Part shown: positions 49,793 through 58,003 of the stretch, piece after piece
Layout: each line of letters begins with the position of its first letter
Numbering within the stretch: the first letter of the stretch is position 1
Source: Thalassotalea sp. 1_MG-2023
GTDB lineage: Bacteria > Pseudomonadota > Gammaproteobacteria > Enterobacterales > Alteromonadaceae
NCBI RefSeq assembly: GCF_030546745.1
Contig: NZ_JAUOPD010000008.1
Coordinates: 1 to 64,000 of the forward strand
Reading direction: 5' to 3'
DNA: 64,000 bases
Translations under genes and position numbers: made by a program
The notes under the pieces: generated by a model
Told to the model about the DNA's origin: nothing
The model's input: the letters and a program-made list of their open reading frames with translations, nothing else
Databases searched by the model: none

Positions 49793-50404
49793 TTAATAAT
49801 AAGCAAGTGAGCCGTATGTTTTCCCAACTGAGTCATAAGGCACTGAACCTTTAAATCCTCCAGGAACTGCTTGATAAGCTAAGACCTCCGTTGCCCCAAC
49901 CTCTGTCGTAAAATAGCCAAAAACAATCAACGCCTTTAAACCACTAAACTGCTGTTGATGTTTCGCAGTGAAACCCATAGCACCGGATTCAATACTTTCT
50001 AATATCTGAACTTTTTGCATAGTCGTAAGTTGATAAAAATCAGCGGTATATAATTGCTTTGCTTTAGCATTAATCAAATCAATTATCGCCAAAGCATTTA
50101 GTTGCTCAGCTTTTTGATGGCAAGTAACTAATTGATGGTCAACAAAACCATGTACGTTAAGTTGTGCCGCACTAGGCGTATCTGTTTCAGGGATAATCGT
50201 TGAGCAAACGGCACTAAGTACATTAAATTGTTGTTTAGTAAATAATTTACGTGCCTGTCCCCCTGTTTTCTGTTGAAAAGACATCGCAGACGCTAGCGCA
50301 TTTCCTGCAGTTAAGTGCGCGACAGTGCTGGCCCCCATCAATGCAGACAAACCTTTAACAAAGGCACGTTTACTCGTTGATTTTAATAAAATATTGTTAC
50401 TCAT
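49793..50404 (-). CDS. Gluconate 2-dehydrogenase subunit 3-type small subunit (copy 2)
   Basis: A 203-residue protein with a signal sequence that is only partly Tat-like (STSKRAFVKGLSALMGASTV: a K-R pair in place of R-R). The body matches the subunit 3 family: FTKQQFNVLSAVCSTIIPETDTPSAAQLNVHGFVDHQLV, then GFTAKHQQQFSGLKALIVFGYFTTEVGATEVLAYQ ending PYDSVGKTYGSLAYY. It accompanies the GMC protein at 48019. Single-R Tat signals are known to work in some cases; export by this route is inferred. Confidence 0.8.
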   Translation of the reverse strand: MSNNILLKSTSKRAFVKGLSALMGASTVAHLTAGNALASAMSFQQKTGGQARKLFTKQQFNVLSAVCSTIIPETDTPSAAQLNVHGFVDHQLVTCHQKAEQLNALAIIDLINAKAKQLYTADFYQLTTMQKVQILESIESGAMGFTAKHQQQFSGLKALIVFGYFTTEVGATEVLAYQAVPGGFKGSVPYDSVGKTYGSLAYY

Positions 50405-50422
50405 ACTTTCCCCAACCTTGCT

Positions 50423-51631
50423 TTATTCTGTCGCGTGCTTACGTTTTCGCATATAAAATGTCAGCCCTGCAAAGGCGATAATAAGAATAACAGGAAAAAT
50501 TGACAGGTTTGCTAACGCCGCTTGACCTGCGACTAACTCCGCCATTTGCGGATCAGGGTTTTCAAGCAAAGCCGCTTGTCGTGCATCGTCAATCCACTGA
50601 CCAATAAATGGGTTCCACATACTTACAGCAAACATACCTGCTCCCCCCATGATCGACATACCTAAAGCGCCTGACTGAGGAATATTTTCAGCGACAAAGC
50701 CGATCATCGTTGGCCAAAAATAAGTAACACCCAAGGCAAAAATTAAAGCACATAAATAAACGGCACCACCTGTGGCAACACTCATGGCATAAATACCAAT
50801 AGTGGTCATTACTGCTGAGCCAAGTAATACACCTGATGGATTTAAACGATGAACTAAAGGTCCTGCAAAATAACGGCCGACTGCCATAACACCGGTAATA
50901 AGTGCCATAATTAGCATAGGCGACGCACCTGATGCGCCTAAAATTCGCTCAATCCATTGTTGAGTACCTAACTCACTTGTTGCCGTTAAGGTCATACAAA
51001 ACGCCATAAATAAAAACAAGGGTGAAAACAGTCCTTTAATGTTTTTACGCGTTGAGGTTTCAATATTATCGCTTTGCGGAAATTGATGGCTGAACATTAA
51101 AAAACCATAAATAAGCGTTGGCACGATCATGATCGCTATTTGAATTTGCCAGCCGATGCCCGCATCGGTAAATAATTTTGAAATAAGCGCACCAATAACA
51201 ATACCGCCTGGAAACCACACATGAAAACGATTAAGCATAGTGGTTTGGTTTTTATGATACATATCGGCAATCATAGGATTACAACCGGCTTCAACCGCGC
51301 CATTTGCAAAACCGATACAGAAGGTTGATATTAATAACGTCCAAAAGCCATCCGCTGAAATGGTCAGCAATAAGCCAACAAGGTGACCAACAAAGGCAAT
51401 GAGTACGAGCTTTTTTGCGCCTAAGTAGTTATAAAGTAAGCCGCCGAACATCATCGCTACAGGAAAGCCTAGAAAGGCCATCGCATTAATCCAGCCAAGC
51501 TCAGCATCTGATAATGCAAATTCTTGGCTTAATTGCGTTAAAATACCCGCTCTGATAGCAAAAGTCATTGCGGTAACGATCAACGCTAAGCAACAGGCAG
51601 TAAAAAGCGTATTTTTATTTATTGTTTTCAT
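50423..51631 (-). CDS. MFS transporter, sugar-type
   Basis: A 402-residue major facilitator with about 12 membrane helices (LFTACCLALIVTAMTFAIRAG, GWINAMAFLGFPVAMMFGGLLYNYLG, WTLLISTFCIGFANGAVEAGCNPMIADMY, and others). The FANGAVEAGCNPMIAD segment recalls the FucP/glucose-galactose porter branch. It would carry the sugar product of the periplasmic steps into the cell. It follows the isomerase gene at 51640 by eight bases. Confidence 0.82.
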   Translation of the reverse strand: MKTINKNTLFTACCLALIVTAMTFAIRAGILTQLSQEFALSDAELGWINAMAFLGFPVAMMFGGLLYNYLGAKKLVLIAFVGHLVGLLLTISADGFWTLLISTFCIGFANGAVEAGCNPMIADMYHKNQTTMLNRFHVWFPGGIVIGALISKLFTDAGIGWQIQIAIMIVPTLIYGFLMFSHQFPQSDNIETSTRKNIKGLFSPLFLFMAFCMTLTATSELGTQQWIERILGASGASPMLIMALITGVMAVGRYFAGPLVHRLNPSGVLLGSAVMTTIGIYAMSVATGGAVYLCALIFALGVTYFWPTMIGFVAENIPQSGALGMSIMGGAGMFAVSMWNPFIGQWIDDARQAALLENPDPQMAELVAGQAALANLSIFPVILIIAFAGLTFYMRKRKHATE

Positions 51632-51639
51632 ACTCTTCC

Positions 51640-52695
51640 TTATAAACCTAAAATTTTTCTGTTTAATGTCTCATCTTGACCACTTGCAGCAAAGTCATCA
51701 AAGGCATGCTCAGGTGTTCGAATTAAATGTTTTTCGATAAACGGCGCACCTTCACGAGCACCATCTACTGGGTGCTTTAAACAACACTCCCATTCAAGCA
51801 CTGCCCAACCATGGAAGCCATATTGAGTTAATTTACTGAAAATTTGTGCAAAGTCGATTTCACCATCACCTAATGAACGAAAACGTCCAGGGCGCTCTTG
51901 CCAGTTTTGATATCCGCCATATACACCGCTACGTCCATTAGGTCTAAATTCAGCATCTTTTACATGAAAAGCTTTTATTCGTTCATGGTAAATATCAATA
52001 AAGGCTAAATAATCTAATTGCTGTAATACAAAGTGACTAGGGTCATAAAGAATATTTGCCCTCGGATGATTGTTTGTTGCCGCAAGAAAGCGCTCAAAAG
52101 TTACGCCGTCGTGTAAATCTTCTCCTGGGTGTAACTCAAAGCAAAGATCAACGCCGGCCTCTTCATAGGCATCTAAAATCGGTAACCAGCGATTAGCAAG
52201 CTCTGCAAAACCGTCTTCTACAAGGCCTGCTGGTCGTTGTGGCCATGGATAAACTGTTTGCCATAACAACGCACCTGAAAACGTAGCATGTGCTGTTAAA
52301 CCTAATCGTTGGCTCACTTTCGCCGCCATTGTGACTTGCTTTATTGCCCATTCAGTTCGAGCTTTAGGATCATGACGAACTTCTTCAACCGCAAAACTAT
52401 CAAATTGCGCATCATAAGCAGGATGAACGGCGACTAACTGGCCTTGAAGATGTGTTGAAAGTTCACTAATTGTTAGTCCGGCCTGCTTTACAATCGCGTG
52501 AACTTCATTACAGTAATGTTCGCTTTCGTAGGCTTTTTCTAAATCAAATAAACGTTTATCCCAAGTAGGAATTTGCACCGCTTTGTAGCCTAAACTAGCC
52601 GCCCATTCACAAATGGTTTTTAAGTCGTTAAACGGCGCTTCATCACTACAGAACTGAGCTAAAAATATGCCTGGGCCTTTAATTTGTGTCATCAC
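51640..52695 (-). CDS. Sugar phosphate isomerase/epimerase-like TIM-barrel protein, cytoplasmic
   Basis: A 351-residue xylose isomerase-like TIM-barrel protein, without signal peptide: GIFLAQFCSDEAPFNDLKTICEWAASLGYKAVQIPTWDKRLFD, LTAHATFSGALLWQTVYPWPQRP, LCFELHPGEDLHDG, ILYDPSHFVLQQLDYLAFIDIYHERIKAFHVKDAEF and VLEWECCLKHP. The metal ligands are in these blocks. It likely works on the imported keto or hydroxy sugar together with the Gfo/Idh/MocA enzyme encoded next to it. Confidence 0.85.
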   Translation of the reverse strand: MMTQIKGPGIFLAQFCSDEAPFNDLKTICEWAASLGYKAVQIPTWDKRLFDLEKAYESEHYCNEVHAIVKQAGLTISELSTHLQGQLVAVHPAYDAQFDSFAVEEVRHDPKARTEWAIKQVTMAAKVSQRLGLTAHATFSGALLWQTVYPWPQRPAGLVEDGFAELANRWLPILDAYEEAGVDLCFELHPGEDLHDGVTFERFLAATNNHPRANILYDPSHFVLQQLDYLAFIDIYHERIKAFHVKDAEFRPNGRSGVYGGYQNWQERPGRFRSLGDGEIDFAQIFSKLTQYGFHGWAVLEWECCLKHPVDGAREGAPFIEKHLIRTPEHAFDDFAASGQDETLNRKILGL

Positions 52696-52704
52696 TTTTC
52701 CTCT

Positions 52705-53865
52705 CTATTCTGTCGCACACGATAATTGATGCCATTTCATGTCTGATTGACTCGCACGTACGGTATTTTCAATAAACGCCATTCCTCTTACGGCTTCGGT
52801 AATACCGGGAACATCATGAGTCTCGTTGCTAGCATCTTCGCCACGCTGAAACGCACGCACTTGACCAACAAAGTTTTGGTAAACATTGGCAAACGCTTCT
52901 AAGTAGCCTTCTGGGTGACCAGCAGGTGTTCTCATCGCATTAAGAGCTTGGTCACACATCTCCCCAACACCAGCTCTTAACATTTGAGTAGGTTGGTCAG
53001 CTGATTTTAGCCACAAGGTATTCGGCTCCATTTGCCACCATTCAAGACTTTTTTTATCACCGTATATGCGCAAACGTAAATTATTTTCTTCACCAATCGA
53101 CACTTGGCTAGCAAGCAGCACCCCTTTTGCCCCGTTTGAAAAGCGCAATAAAACGGTACCGTCATCATCAAGTTGTCGGTCGGCAACCGTCGTTTCAAGA
53201 TCTGCGCATAATTGTGTAATGGTTAACGCTGAAACATATTCAGCTAAATTTGCGGCATGTACGCCGATATCTCCCATACAACAGCTTATACCTGATTTTT
53301 TAGGGTCTAAACGCCAGCTGGCTTGTTTACTTGTTTCATCATCTTTTGATGCAAGCCAACCTTGGCTATATTCCACAACAATTTTGATGACATTGCCTAA
53401 TTCACCTGATGCAACAAGATGTTTAGCTTGTTTAACCATCGGGTAGCCATTGTAAGTATGTGTTAATCCATACAAGGTATTATGTTGCTCAAGCAATGAT
53501 TGAAGCGCTAATGCTTCTGCTAAATCGATGGTTGCCGGTTTATCTGATAACACATGAAATCCGTACTCTATCGCCATTTTTGCGACGGGAAAATGCAAAT
53601 AATTAGGAGTAACAATTGCGACAAACTCCATGCGTTGTTCAGCTGGAAGCGCCGCCTCTTGTTCAAACATTTCTTGATAGCTTGCGTAGCATCGCTGTTG
53701 AGCAATATTTAAGTCAGCTCCTGATTGTTGACTACGTTCGGCATTACTACTAAACGCTCCACAAACAAGTTCAATGTTGCCATCTAGAAAAGCGGCCATA
53801 CGATGTACAGCGCCAATAAAAGCGCCTTGACCACCACCAACCATGCCCATACGTATTTTATTCAT
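52705..53865 (-). CDS. Gfo/Idh/MocA-family oxidoreductase
   Basis: A 386-residue NAD(P)-dependent sugar oxidoreductase: RMGMVGGGQGAFIGAVHRMAAFLDG (nucleotide-binding start), FVAIVTPNYLHFPVAKMAIEYGFHVLSDKPATIDLAEA with the conserved EKP-like motif (here DKP), and the catalytic region GDIGVHAANL. It probably reduces a 3-keto sugar or oxidises its alcohol. It is the first gene of the nine-gene operon and is divergent from the AraC-type regulator, 145 bases apart. Confidence 0.87.
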   Translation of the reverse strand: MNKIRMGMVGGGQGAFIGAVHRMAAFLDGNIELVCGAFSSNAERSQQSGADLNIAQQRCYASYQEMFEQEAALPAEQRMEFVAIVTPNYLHFPVAKMAIEYGFHVLSDKPATIDLAEALALQSLLEQHNTLYGLTHTYNGYPMVKQAKHLVASGELGNVIKIVVEYSQGWLASKDDETSKQASWRLDPKKSGISCCMGDIGVHAANLAEYVSALTITQLCADLETTVADRQLDDDGTVLLRFSNGAKGVLLASQVSIGEENNLRLRIYGDKKSLEWWQMEPNTLWLKSADQPTQMLRAGVGEMCDQALNAMRTPAGHPEGYLEAFANVYQNFVGQVRAFQRGEDASNETHDVPGITEAVRGMAFIENTVRASQSDMKWHQLSCATE

Positions 53866-54010
53866 TACTGGCCCAATTATTTAGAGGTTATCCATTTAAT
53901 ATAGGCTTACTGCACATAAAGTGTTATTAATAAATCGGTTTTTAATGCAACAAAATCGGCGAACGGCTATTATAATTTGCAGAATTTCAATTTTTAACTT
54001 TGGACTATAA

Positions 54011-54736
54011 ATGAGCGTTGACAGAACATTACTTGAACAAATAGAAACCTTACAGCTGATAAAAATGTTTGATTTATTACCCGATACACTTTTTTGGATC
54101 AAAAATGAAAAACACCAATTTATCTATGCCAATAAAGCTTTTGTAGAACATCAACGGGTTAAATCTATTGAGCAGGTTGTTGGTAAAACCGATTACCACT
54201 TTGCGCCTGCGCATATCGCTAAACAATTTATTCGTGATGATGAGAAAATTCTGGCTGGCGAACGAGTCACTGAAAGATTAGAAATGAATATGAATGTAGG
54301 AGGCCATATTGCTTGGTATAGCACGACAAAGCGCCCATTGTATAATAATCAAGGCAAGATTATTGGGTCATACGGTATTACCAGACACTTAGAAAAACAA
54401 GCCATGGCATTAACCGGTTTAGAGGCAGTAAAAGTTCCGGTTGATTATATTAAAGAACATTTTGATCAGCCACTGACGATTGAAACATTAGCGCAGGTTG
54501 CCCATTTATCAGTAAGCGCGTTAGAGCGAAGGTTTAAAAAGTATTTAAAGAAAACACCCAAGCAATTTATTAATGATTTACGTTTAGAACAAGCACGAAG
54601 ATTATTAGTAGAAACAACCACGCCAATTGCGGAAGTTGCAGAAAAGGCTGGATTTAGCGATCACAGCTATTTTAGCAAAAAGTTTAAACAATTATTTGGC
54701 GAGCTTCCCTCTCAATTTAGAGATAACTATCAATAA
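54011..54736 (+). CDS. PAS-domain AraC-family transcriptional regulator
   Basis: A 241-residue regulator with an N-terminal PAS domain (FDLLPDTLFWIKNEKHQFIYANKAFVEHQ, VVGKTDYHFAPAHIAKQF, WYSTTKRPLYNNQGKIIGSYGITRHL) and a C-terminal AraC helix-turn-helix pair (DYIKEHFDQPLTIETLAQVAHLSVSALERRFKKYL, PIAEVAEKAGFSDHSYFSKKFKQLFGELPSQFRDNY). It is divergent from the sugar-oxidation operon and is its likely controller. Signal sensed by the PAS domain is unknown; no operator palindrome is obvious in the shared gap. Confidence 0.88.
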   Translation: MSVDRTLLEQIETLQLIKMFDLLPDTLFWIKNEKHQFIYANKAFVEHQRVKSIEQVVGKTDYHFAPAHIAKQFIRDDEKILAGERVTERLEMNMNVGGHIAWYSTTKRPLYNNQGKIIGSYGITRHLEKQAMALTGLEAVKVPVDYIKEHFDQPLTIETLAQVAHLSVSALERRFKKYLKKTPKQFINDLRLEQARRLLVETTTPIAEVAEKAGFSDHSYFSKKFKQLFGELPSQFRDNYQ

Positions 54737-54776
54737 ATCGCCATTCAATAACCACTTTATTTACTTTTCTTTTTTG

Positions 54777-55109
54777 TTACTTAACCAACTGAAATACATT
54801 CGCCACTGGTGATTGATATTGAGGAATATCAACTTTAGCACTTACCATAGATGATTGTTTAAATCGGTCGAAATTAGCATGTTTTACCGACAACTGAGAA
54901 CAAAATTCTTTAAAGGTTGTAAAATCATCTCGGGTAAACACTTCATTTTCCCTGCTAAGTAAACCATCAAAGTAGGCATTGTCACCGTTAACGGTCAGTG
55001 AGGCTATAGCACTATAGGGATCACCGTAGTTGTCAACACGTAACGCTCTTACGGCTTTGACTTCAAAGATCCAATTATTTAGTTGAACATATCGCGGCAT
55101 TGTTTTCAT
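54777..55109 (-). CDS. Hypothetical protein, 110 residues
   Basis: A small protein of no recognised family: MKTMPRYVQLNNWIFEVKAVR, LRVDNYGDPYSAIASLTVNGDNAYFDGLLSRENEVFTRDDFTTFKEFCSQL. It looks globular and conserved-like (mixed strand/helix). The ATG at 55109 is preferred over the longer frame to 55199, because the extra part would be read through a terminator-like hairpin. A Shine-Dalgarno-like AAAAGG sits 12 bases upstream. Confidence 0.55.
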   Translation of the reverse strand: MKTMPRYVQLNNWIFEVKAVRALRVDNYGDPYSAIASLTVNGDNAYFDGLLSRENEVFTRDDFTTFKEFCSQLSVKHANFDRFKQSSMVSAKVDIPQYQSPVANVFQLVK

Positions 55110-55132
55110 TATCGGGGGCCTTTTTACACACG

Positions 55133-55168
55133 AAAAAAAGCCGACTGAGAGTTGGGAAGACAGTCGAC
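55133..55168 (-). terminator. Terminator-like hairpin upstream of the 110-residue gene
   Basis: CGACTG (55142-55147) pairs with CAGTCG (55161-55166), extended by an outer G-C pair, and on the minus strand it is followed by seven T residues (55139-55133). It lies between the EF-hand gene and the next minus-strand gene, 24 bases before that gene's start. It may end the EF-hand transcript, or act as an attenuator in the leader of the downstream gene. Confidence 0.6.
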
Positions 55169-55341
55169 ATAAACGGGGGAATCGTAAATACCAAAACAAC
55201 TGGTATAAGGGCTACTGATATTGATTTACATCACTCAGTTTGGCCGTGACCAATAAGCCTTACTTTGATAAATCACGTTAACTTATCAGCAATGAAAGCA
55301 ATAATCGGTAACCCCTAATTCCTTAGTTTTAAAGCTATTGT

Positions 55342-55662
55342 TTAGCTATTACCTTCATACTGCGCAAATTCACTTGCACTAATTGCTTGGTCGCTATTGG
55401 TGTCAATATCATCAAATGATGCTAACAAACCAGTATCTAATACATTTTCTAGCTCTTTTTTACTTAATAAACCATTGCTATCATCATCATAGTTCTTTAA
55501 TAGCTGGTCAAAGGTCATTTGTTTATCAGTAGTAAGGTTTGCAACTTTTTCACCCTTATCAATGCTAGGAGCTGTTGGTTTTTCATTAGCGTTAACTAGA
55601 AAAGCACCTGTGGTACAAAATGCTACAACTGCACATACCTTTTTTAAACTAACTGGTTTCAT
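55342..55662 (-). CDS. Exported EF-hand calcium-binding protein, putative GlrR/sigma-54 target
   Basis: A 106-residue protein with a signal peptide (ending LVNANEK). Two EF-hand loops are visible: DDDSNGLLSKKE and DTNSDQAISASE, both with the D-x-N/D-x-D/S-G-type spacing. The start has an excellent AAGGAAAA ribosome site. Its promoter region carries a sigma-54 type -24/-12 element and two GlrR-type boxes further up, which it shares with the divergent glrK. Likely a periplasmic Ca2+-binding protein made under cell-envelope stress; this role is inferred. Confidence 0.78.
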   Translation of the reverse strand: MKPVSLKKVCAVVAFCTTGAFLVNANEKPTAPSIDKGEKVANLTTDKQMTFDQLLKNYDDDSNGLLSKKELENVLDTGLLASFDDIDTNSDQAISASEFAQYEGNS

Positions 55663-55721
55663 AATAAATTTTCCTTTTTGCTTTTGTTAATTAAAGAGTG
55701 TTGGGAATGTTCAGACTCACT

Positions 55722-55740
55722 AAAGCAGTAAGCGCGCCAA
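55722..55740 (-). promoter_or_regulatory. Sigma-54 promoter of the EF-hand gene
   Basis: Read on the minus strand from 55740: TTGGCGCGCTTACTGCTTT. The GG (-24) and GC (-12) are separated by exactly ten bases, the invariant spacing of sigma-54 promoters, and the flanks agree with TGGCRCG-N4-YTGCT. Predicted transcription starts near 55713, leaving about 50 bases of leader before the EF-hand ATG. Confidence 0.75.
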
Positions 55741-55800
55741 CTTTACAAGGCATTGTTTTTATTTAATTTATAAAAATAAAGCTGACAATAAACGTTAAGA

Positions 55801-55822
55801 ACTGTTGCCATTTGGCGACAGT
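55801..55822. promoter_or_regulatory. GlrR-type binding site, box 1
   Basis: ACTGTTGCCATTTGGCGACAGT is a near-perfect palindrome (22 bases; the key is TGTT-N10-GACA at 55803-55820, one base off the TGTC-N10-GACA motif reported for GlrR). It lies about 98 bases upstream of the predicted start of the sigma-54 promoter at 55722, a usual activator distance. Confidence 0.7.
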
Positions 55823-55921
55823 ATTGAAGGCTAAAAAATTTAATCGCTGGGATAAAGCAGTTCGAGAGTTATTTTTTATTTTAAGATCAGTGTGTTAAAT
55901 ATAATTTTTATTAATAAATTA

Positions 55922-55943
55922 ACTGTCGCCAATTAAAGACAGT
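55922..55943. promoter_or_regulatory. GlrR-type binding site, box 2
   Basis: TGTC-N10-GACA matches exactly at 55924-55941, within a 22-base imperfect palindrome starting ACTGTCGCC and ending GACAGT. It is 59 bases before the likely glrK start, so it may also allow GlrR to affect its own operon. Confidence 0.75.
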
Positions 55944-56001
55944 GTTGTATTCCCCGCTTAATACCGTAAAAATACGTACTATTCATACTCTTTACTTGTT
56001 A

Positions 56002-57453
56002 ATGGTTAGGCGACTTCATTTGAACTTAACACTCCGCAATATTTCGATTAAACATTTAACCATTTTTGGTTTTACCTCAGTGATTTTACCCTTGGTATTA
56101 ACCTTACTTTATGGCAGTCAAAAACTGCACCAACTAGCCGAACAAAGTGCCTCTAGTATTTCAAGTGTTGCTGCAACAGTTGCAAATGACCGACAATTAA
56201 GTGCTTCATTAAATTTATTACAACGTACTGCCAGCCAATATATTGTATTAGAAGAGAAAGAATTACTTGATCGTGTTTATCGCCAGCAGCAACAAGTAAA
56301 CAGAGTACTCAAACAGTATGAGCAACAAGCCTCTTCACGGGCAATTAACAGGCTATGCCAATCATTGCGACAAGAAGTAAATAAAACCATGTTGCAAATA
56401 ACCGCGTTAGAAAGACCCACCTTAGACGATTTGCAACAATACTTTAAATCCATGAATAACCTCAGTGCTCAATTAGGAAATGAAAGTGAAGCGCTTATTC
56501 AGTTCCAAGTAAGCCGAGTACAATCAAGTGCAAATACAACTCAAAAGGTATTATTAAATAGCGTTTTTATTATTCCCGTTACCATCATCATCGCTATTTT
56601 ATTTTCGTTAATGATTTTAAAACCATTACAATCTTTACAGCGTAAAATTCAGCGTTTAGAAACGGGCAAGTTTGATGATGAAATTCTTTTTTCTGGCGCA
56701 ACTGAGGTTCAAAATATTGCTAAAGCCCTGGAAAGAATGCGCCAAAGGTTGCACACCTTAGAGCAACAAAAATCTAGCTTTATTCGTCATATATCCCATG
56801 AATTAAAAACGCCACTTGCTGCAATACGTGAAGGTACAGAATTGCTCTATGACAACAGTTTAGGACAACTCAATGAAGGTCAATATGAAGTCACAGAAAT
56901 TATGCGCAGTAACGTAAATCGATTACAAATGTTAATTGAAGGGCTCTTAGATTTTAATATTGTACTTGATTCAACGAGTTTACTTTCTGCTGCACCTGTT
57001 GATATTTCACTTTTAATTGATGAATGCCTCGCCGCACGAAAGCTTGAACTAAATGGAAAAAATATTGAAACCGTACTAAATATAGACAAAATTACCTTAA
57101 CAACAAATAGTAAACAGTTATCAGTCATTTTTGATAATGTATTATCAAATGCAATTAAATATTCACCCAATAACGGTAAAATTTTTATTGATGTTTTTGA
57201 AGATGAACAGCAACTTATTTGTACTATAGCTGACCAAGGGCCTGGCATTACTTCTCCTGCTATCGAAAAAGTATTTGATGCATTCTACCAAGGGCCAGCA
57301 CCAGAAAATGCACCGATCAAAAGCAGTGGCTTAGGGTTAACTATTGTAAAAGAATTATTAAAACGCTTAAATGGAACTATCGTGTTGAAAAACCATTCAA
57401 ACAAACGTGGTTTAATTGCCATGATCAAACTTAACTTAACGGATAACCAATAA
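56002..57453 (+). CDS. glrK: Sensor histidine kinase GlrK/QseE
   Basis: A 483-residue membrane kinase. Two membrane segments (IFGFTSVILPLVLTLLYGSQ and VFIIPVTIIIAILFSLMIL) flank a periplasmic helical sensor; then a HAMP-like linker, the HisKA box FIRHISHELKTPLAAIREGTELL with the phosphorylated histidine, and an ATPase domain (DNVLSNAIKYSPNNGKIFID, IADQGPGI, SSGLGLTIVKELLK). The start is uncertain: the ATG at 56002 is chosen over the TTG at 55942. It heads glrK-qseG-glrR, known in Enterobacteria for controlling sigma-54 targets and envelope stress. Two GlrR-type boxes lie upstream. Confidence 0.88.
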   Translation: MVRRLHLNLTLRNISIKHLTIFGFTSVILPLVLTLLYGSQKLHQLAEQSASSISSVAATVANDRQLSASLNLLQRTASQYIVLEEKELLDRVYRQQQQVNRVLKQYEQQASSRAINRLCQSLRQEVNKTMLQITALERPTLDDLQQYFKSMNNLSAQLGNESEALIQFQVSRVQSSANTTQKVLLNSVFIIPVTIIIAILFSLMILKPLQSLQRKIQRLETGKFDDEILFSGATEVQNIAKALERMRQRLHTLEQQKSSFIRHISHELKTPLAAIREGTELLYDNSLGQLNEGQYEVTEIMRSNVNRLQMLIEGLLDFNIVLDSTSLLSAAPVDISLLIDECLAARKLELNGKNIETVLNIDKITLTTNSKQLSVIFDNVLSNAIKYSPNNGKIFIDVFEDEQQLICTIADQGPGITSPAIEKVFDAFYQGPAPENAPIKSSGLGLTIVKELLKRLNGTIVLKNHSNKRGLIAMIKLNLTDNQ

Positions 57454-57454
57454 C

Positions 57455-58003
57455 ATGAACATGGAGAGCTTCCGCACCTTCGTTGCACCTAAGCAATATC
57501 AACTGAATAGTTATCTATTAATTTTTATATTAATGTGTGCGTTCAGCGGCTGTAAATTAACCTCAGACAAGGCAGTTACACCGACCATTAGTGAATATTA
57601 TTTATGGTTAAAGTCATTGCCCGTTGAAGCATTATCCGATGAGTTTACGCGCGTAAATAATAATACTAGCACAACGCAATCACCACATAAAAACCATGCA
57701 CAACTCGCTTTATTGTATGCCATACCGAAAGCTAATCAACACAATCCATACACAGCAAAAACCATTTTAAATCAATTAAATAAAAGTCATCTCTCAGCGT
57801 TTGACTTAGCATTTATTGAATTATTATCAGAACAATTAAATCAGCAGATTATTGCATTAAATAAAAATGTGCTAAGTACTAAGGCACTAGAAAATATGCA
57901 AAAAGAAAACAATGACCTTGAAGAACAAGTCAATAAGTTAACGACACAAATTAATCAATTAAAAAGCATCGAAAGAGACATTCAACCACAAGAGCTAAAT
58001 TAA
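57455..58003 (+). CDS. qseG: QseG/YfhG-like outer-membrane lipoprotein
   Basis: A 182-residue protein with a lipoprotein signal (LLIFILMCAFSGC, cysteine at the expected lipobox position). The C-terminal part is a predicted coiled coil (LENMQKENNDLEEQVNKLTTQINQLKSIE). Its place between glrK and glrR identifies it as the QseG-type member, which interacts with the sensor in E. coli. One base separates it from glrK and it overlaps glrR by one base (TAATG). Confidence 0.8.
   Translation: MNMESFRTFVAPKQYQLNSYLLIFILMCAFSGCKLTSDKAVTPTISEYYLWLKSLPVEALSDEFTRVNNNTSTTQSPHKNHAQLALLYAIPKANQHNPYTAKTILNQLNKSHLSAFDLAFIELLSEQLNQQIIALNKNVLSTKALENMQKENNDLEEQVNKLTTQINQLKSIERDIQPQELN

Noticed and set aside
53066-53446. 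126-codon plus-strand ORF within the Gfo/Idh/MocA gene
   Set aside because: Antisense shadow with no motif.
55801-55840. Plus-strand sigma-54 promoter for glrK (TGGCGACAGTATTGA)
   Set aside because: The -12 GC is absent at the required ten-base distance from GG.
55801-55943. Inverted repeats before glrK considered as a long hairpin or terminator
   Set aside because: The arms are about 100 bases apart and each half is itself a palindrome with the TGTC-N10-GACA pattern, so protein-binding sites explain them better.
56880-57248. 122-codon minus-strand ORF inside glrK
   Set aside because: Antisense of the kinase domains.
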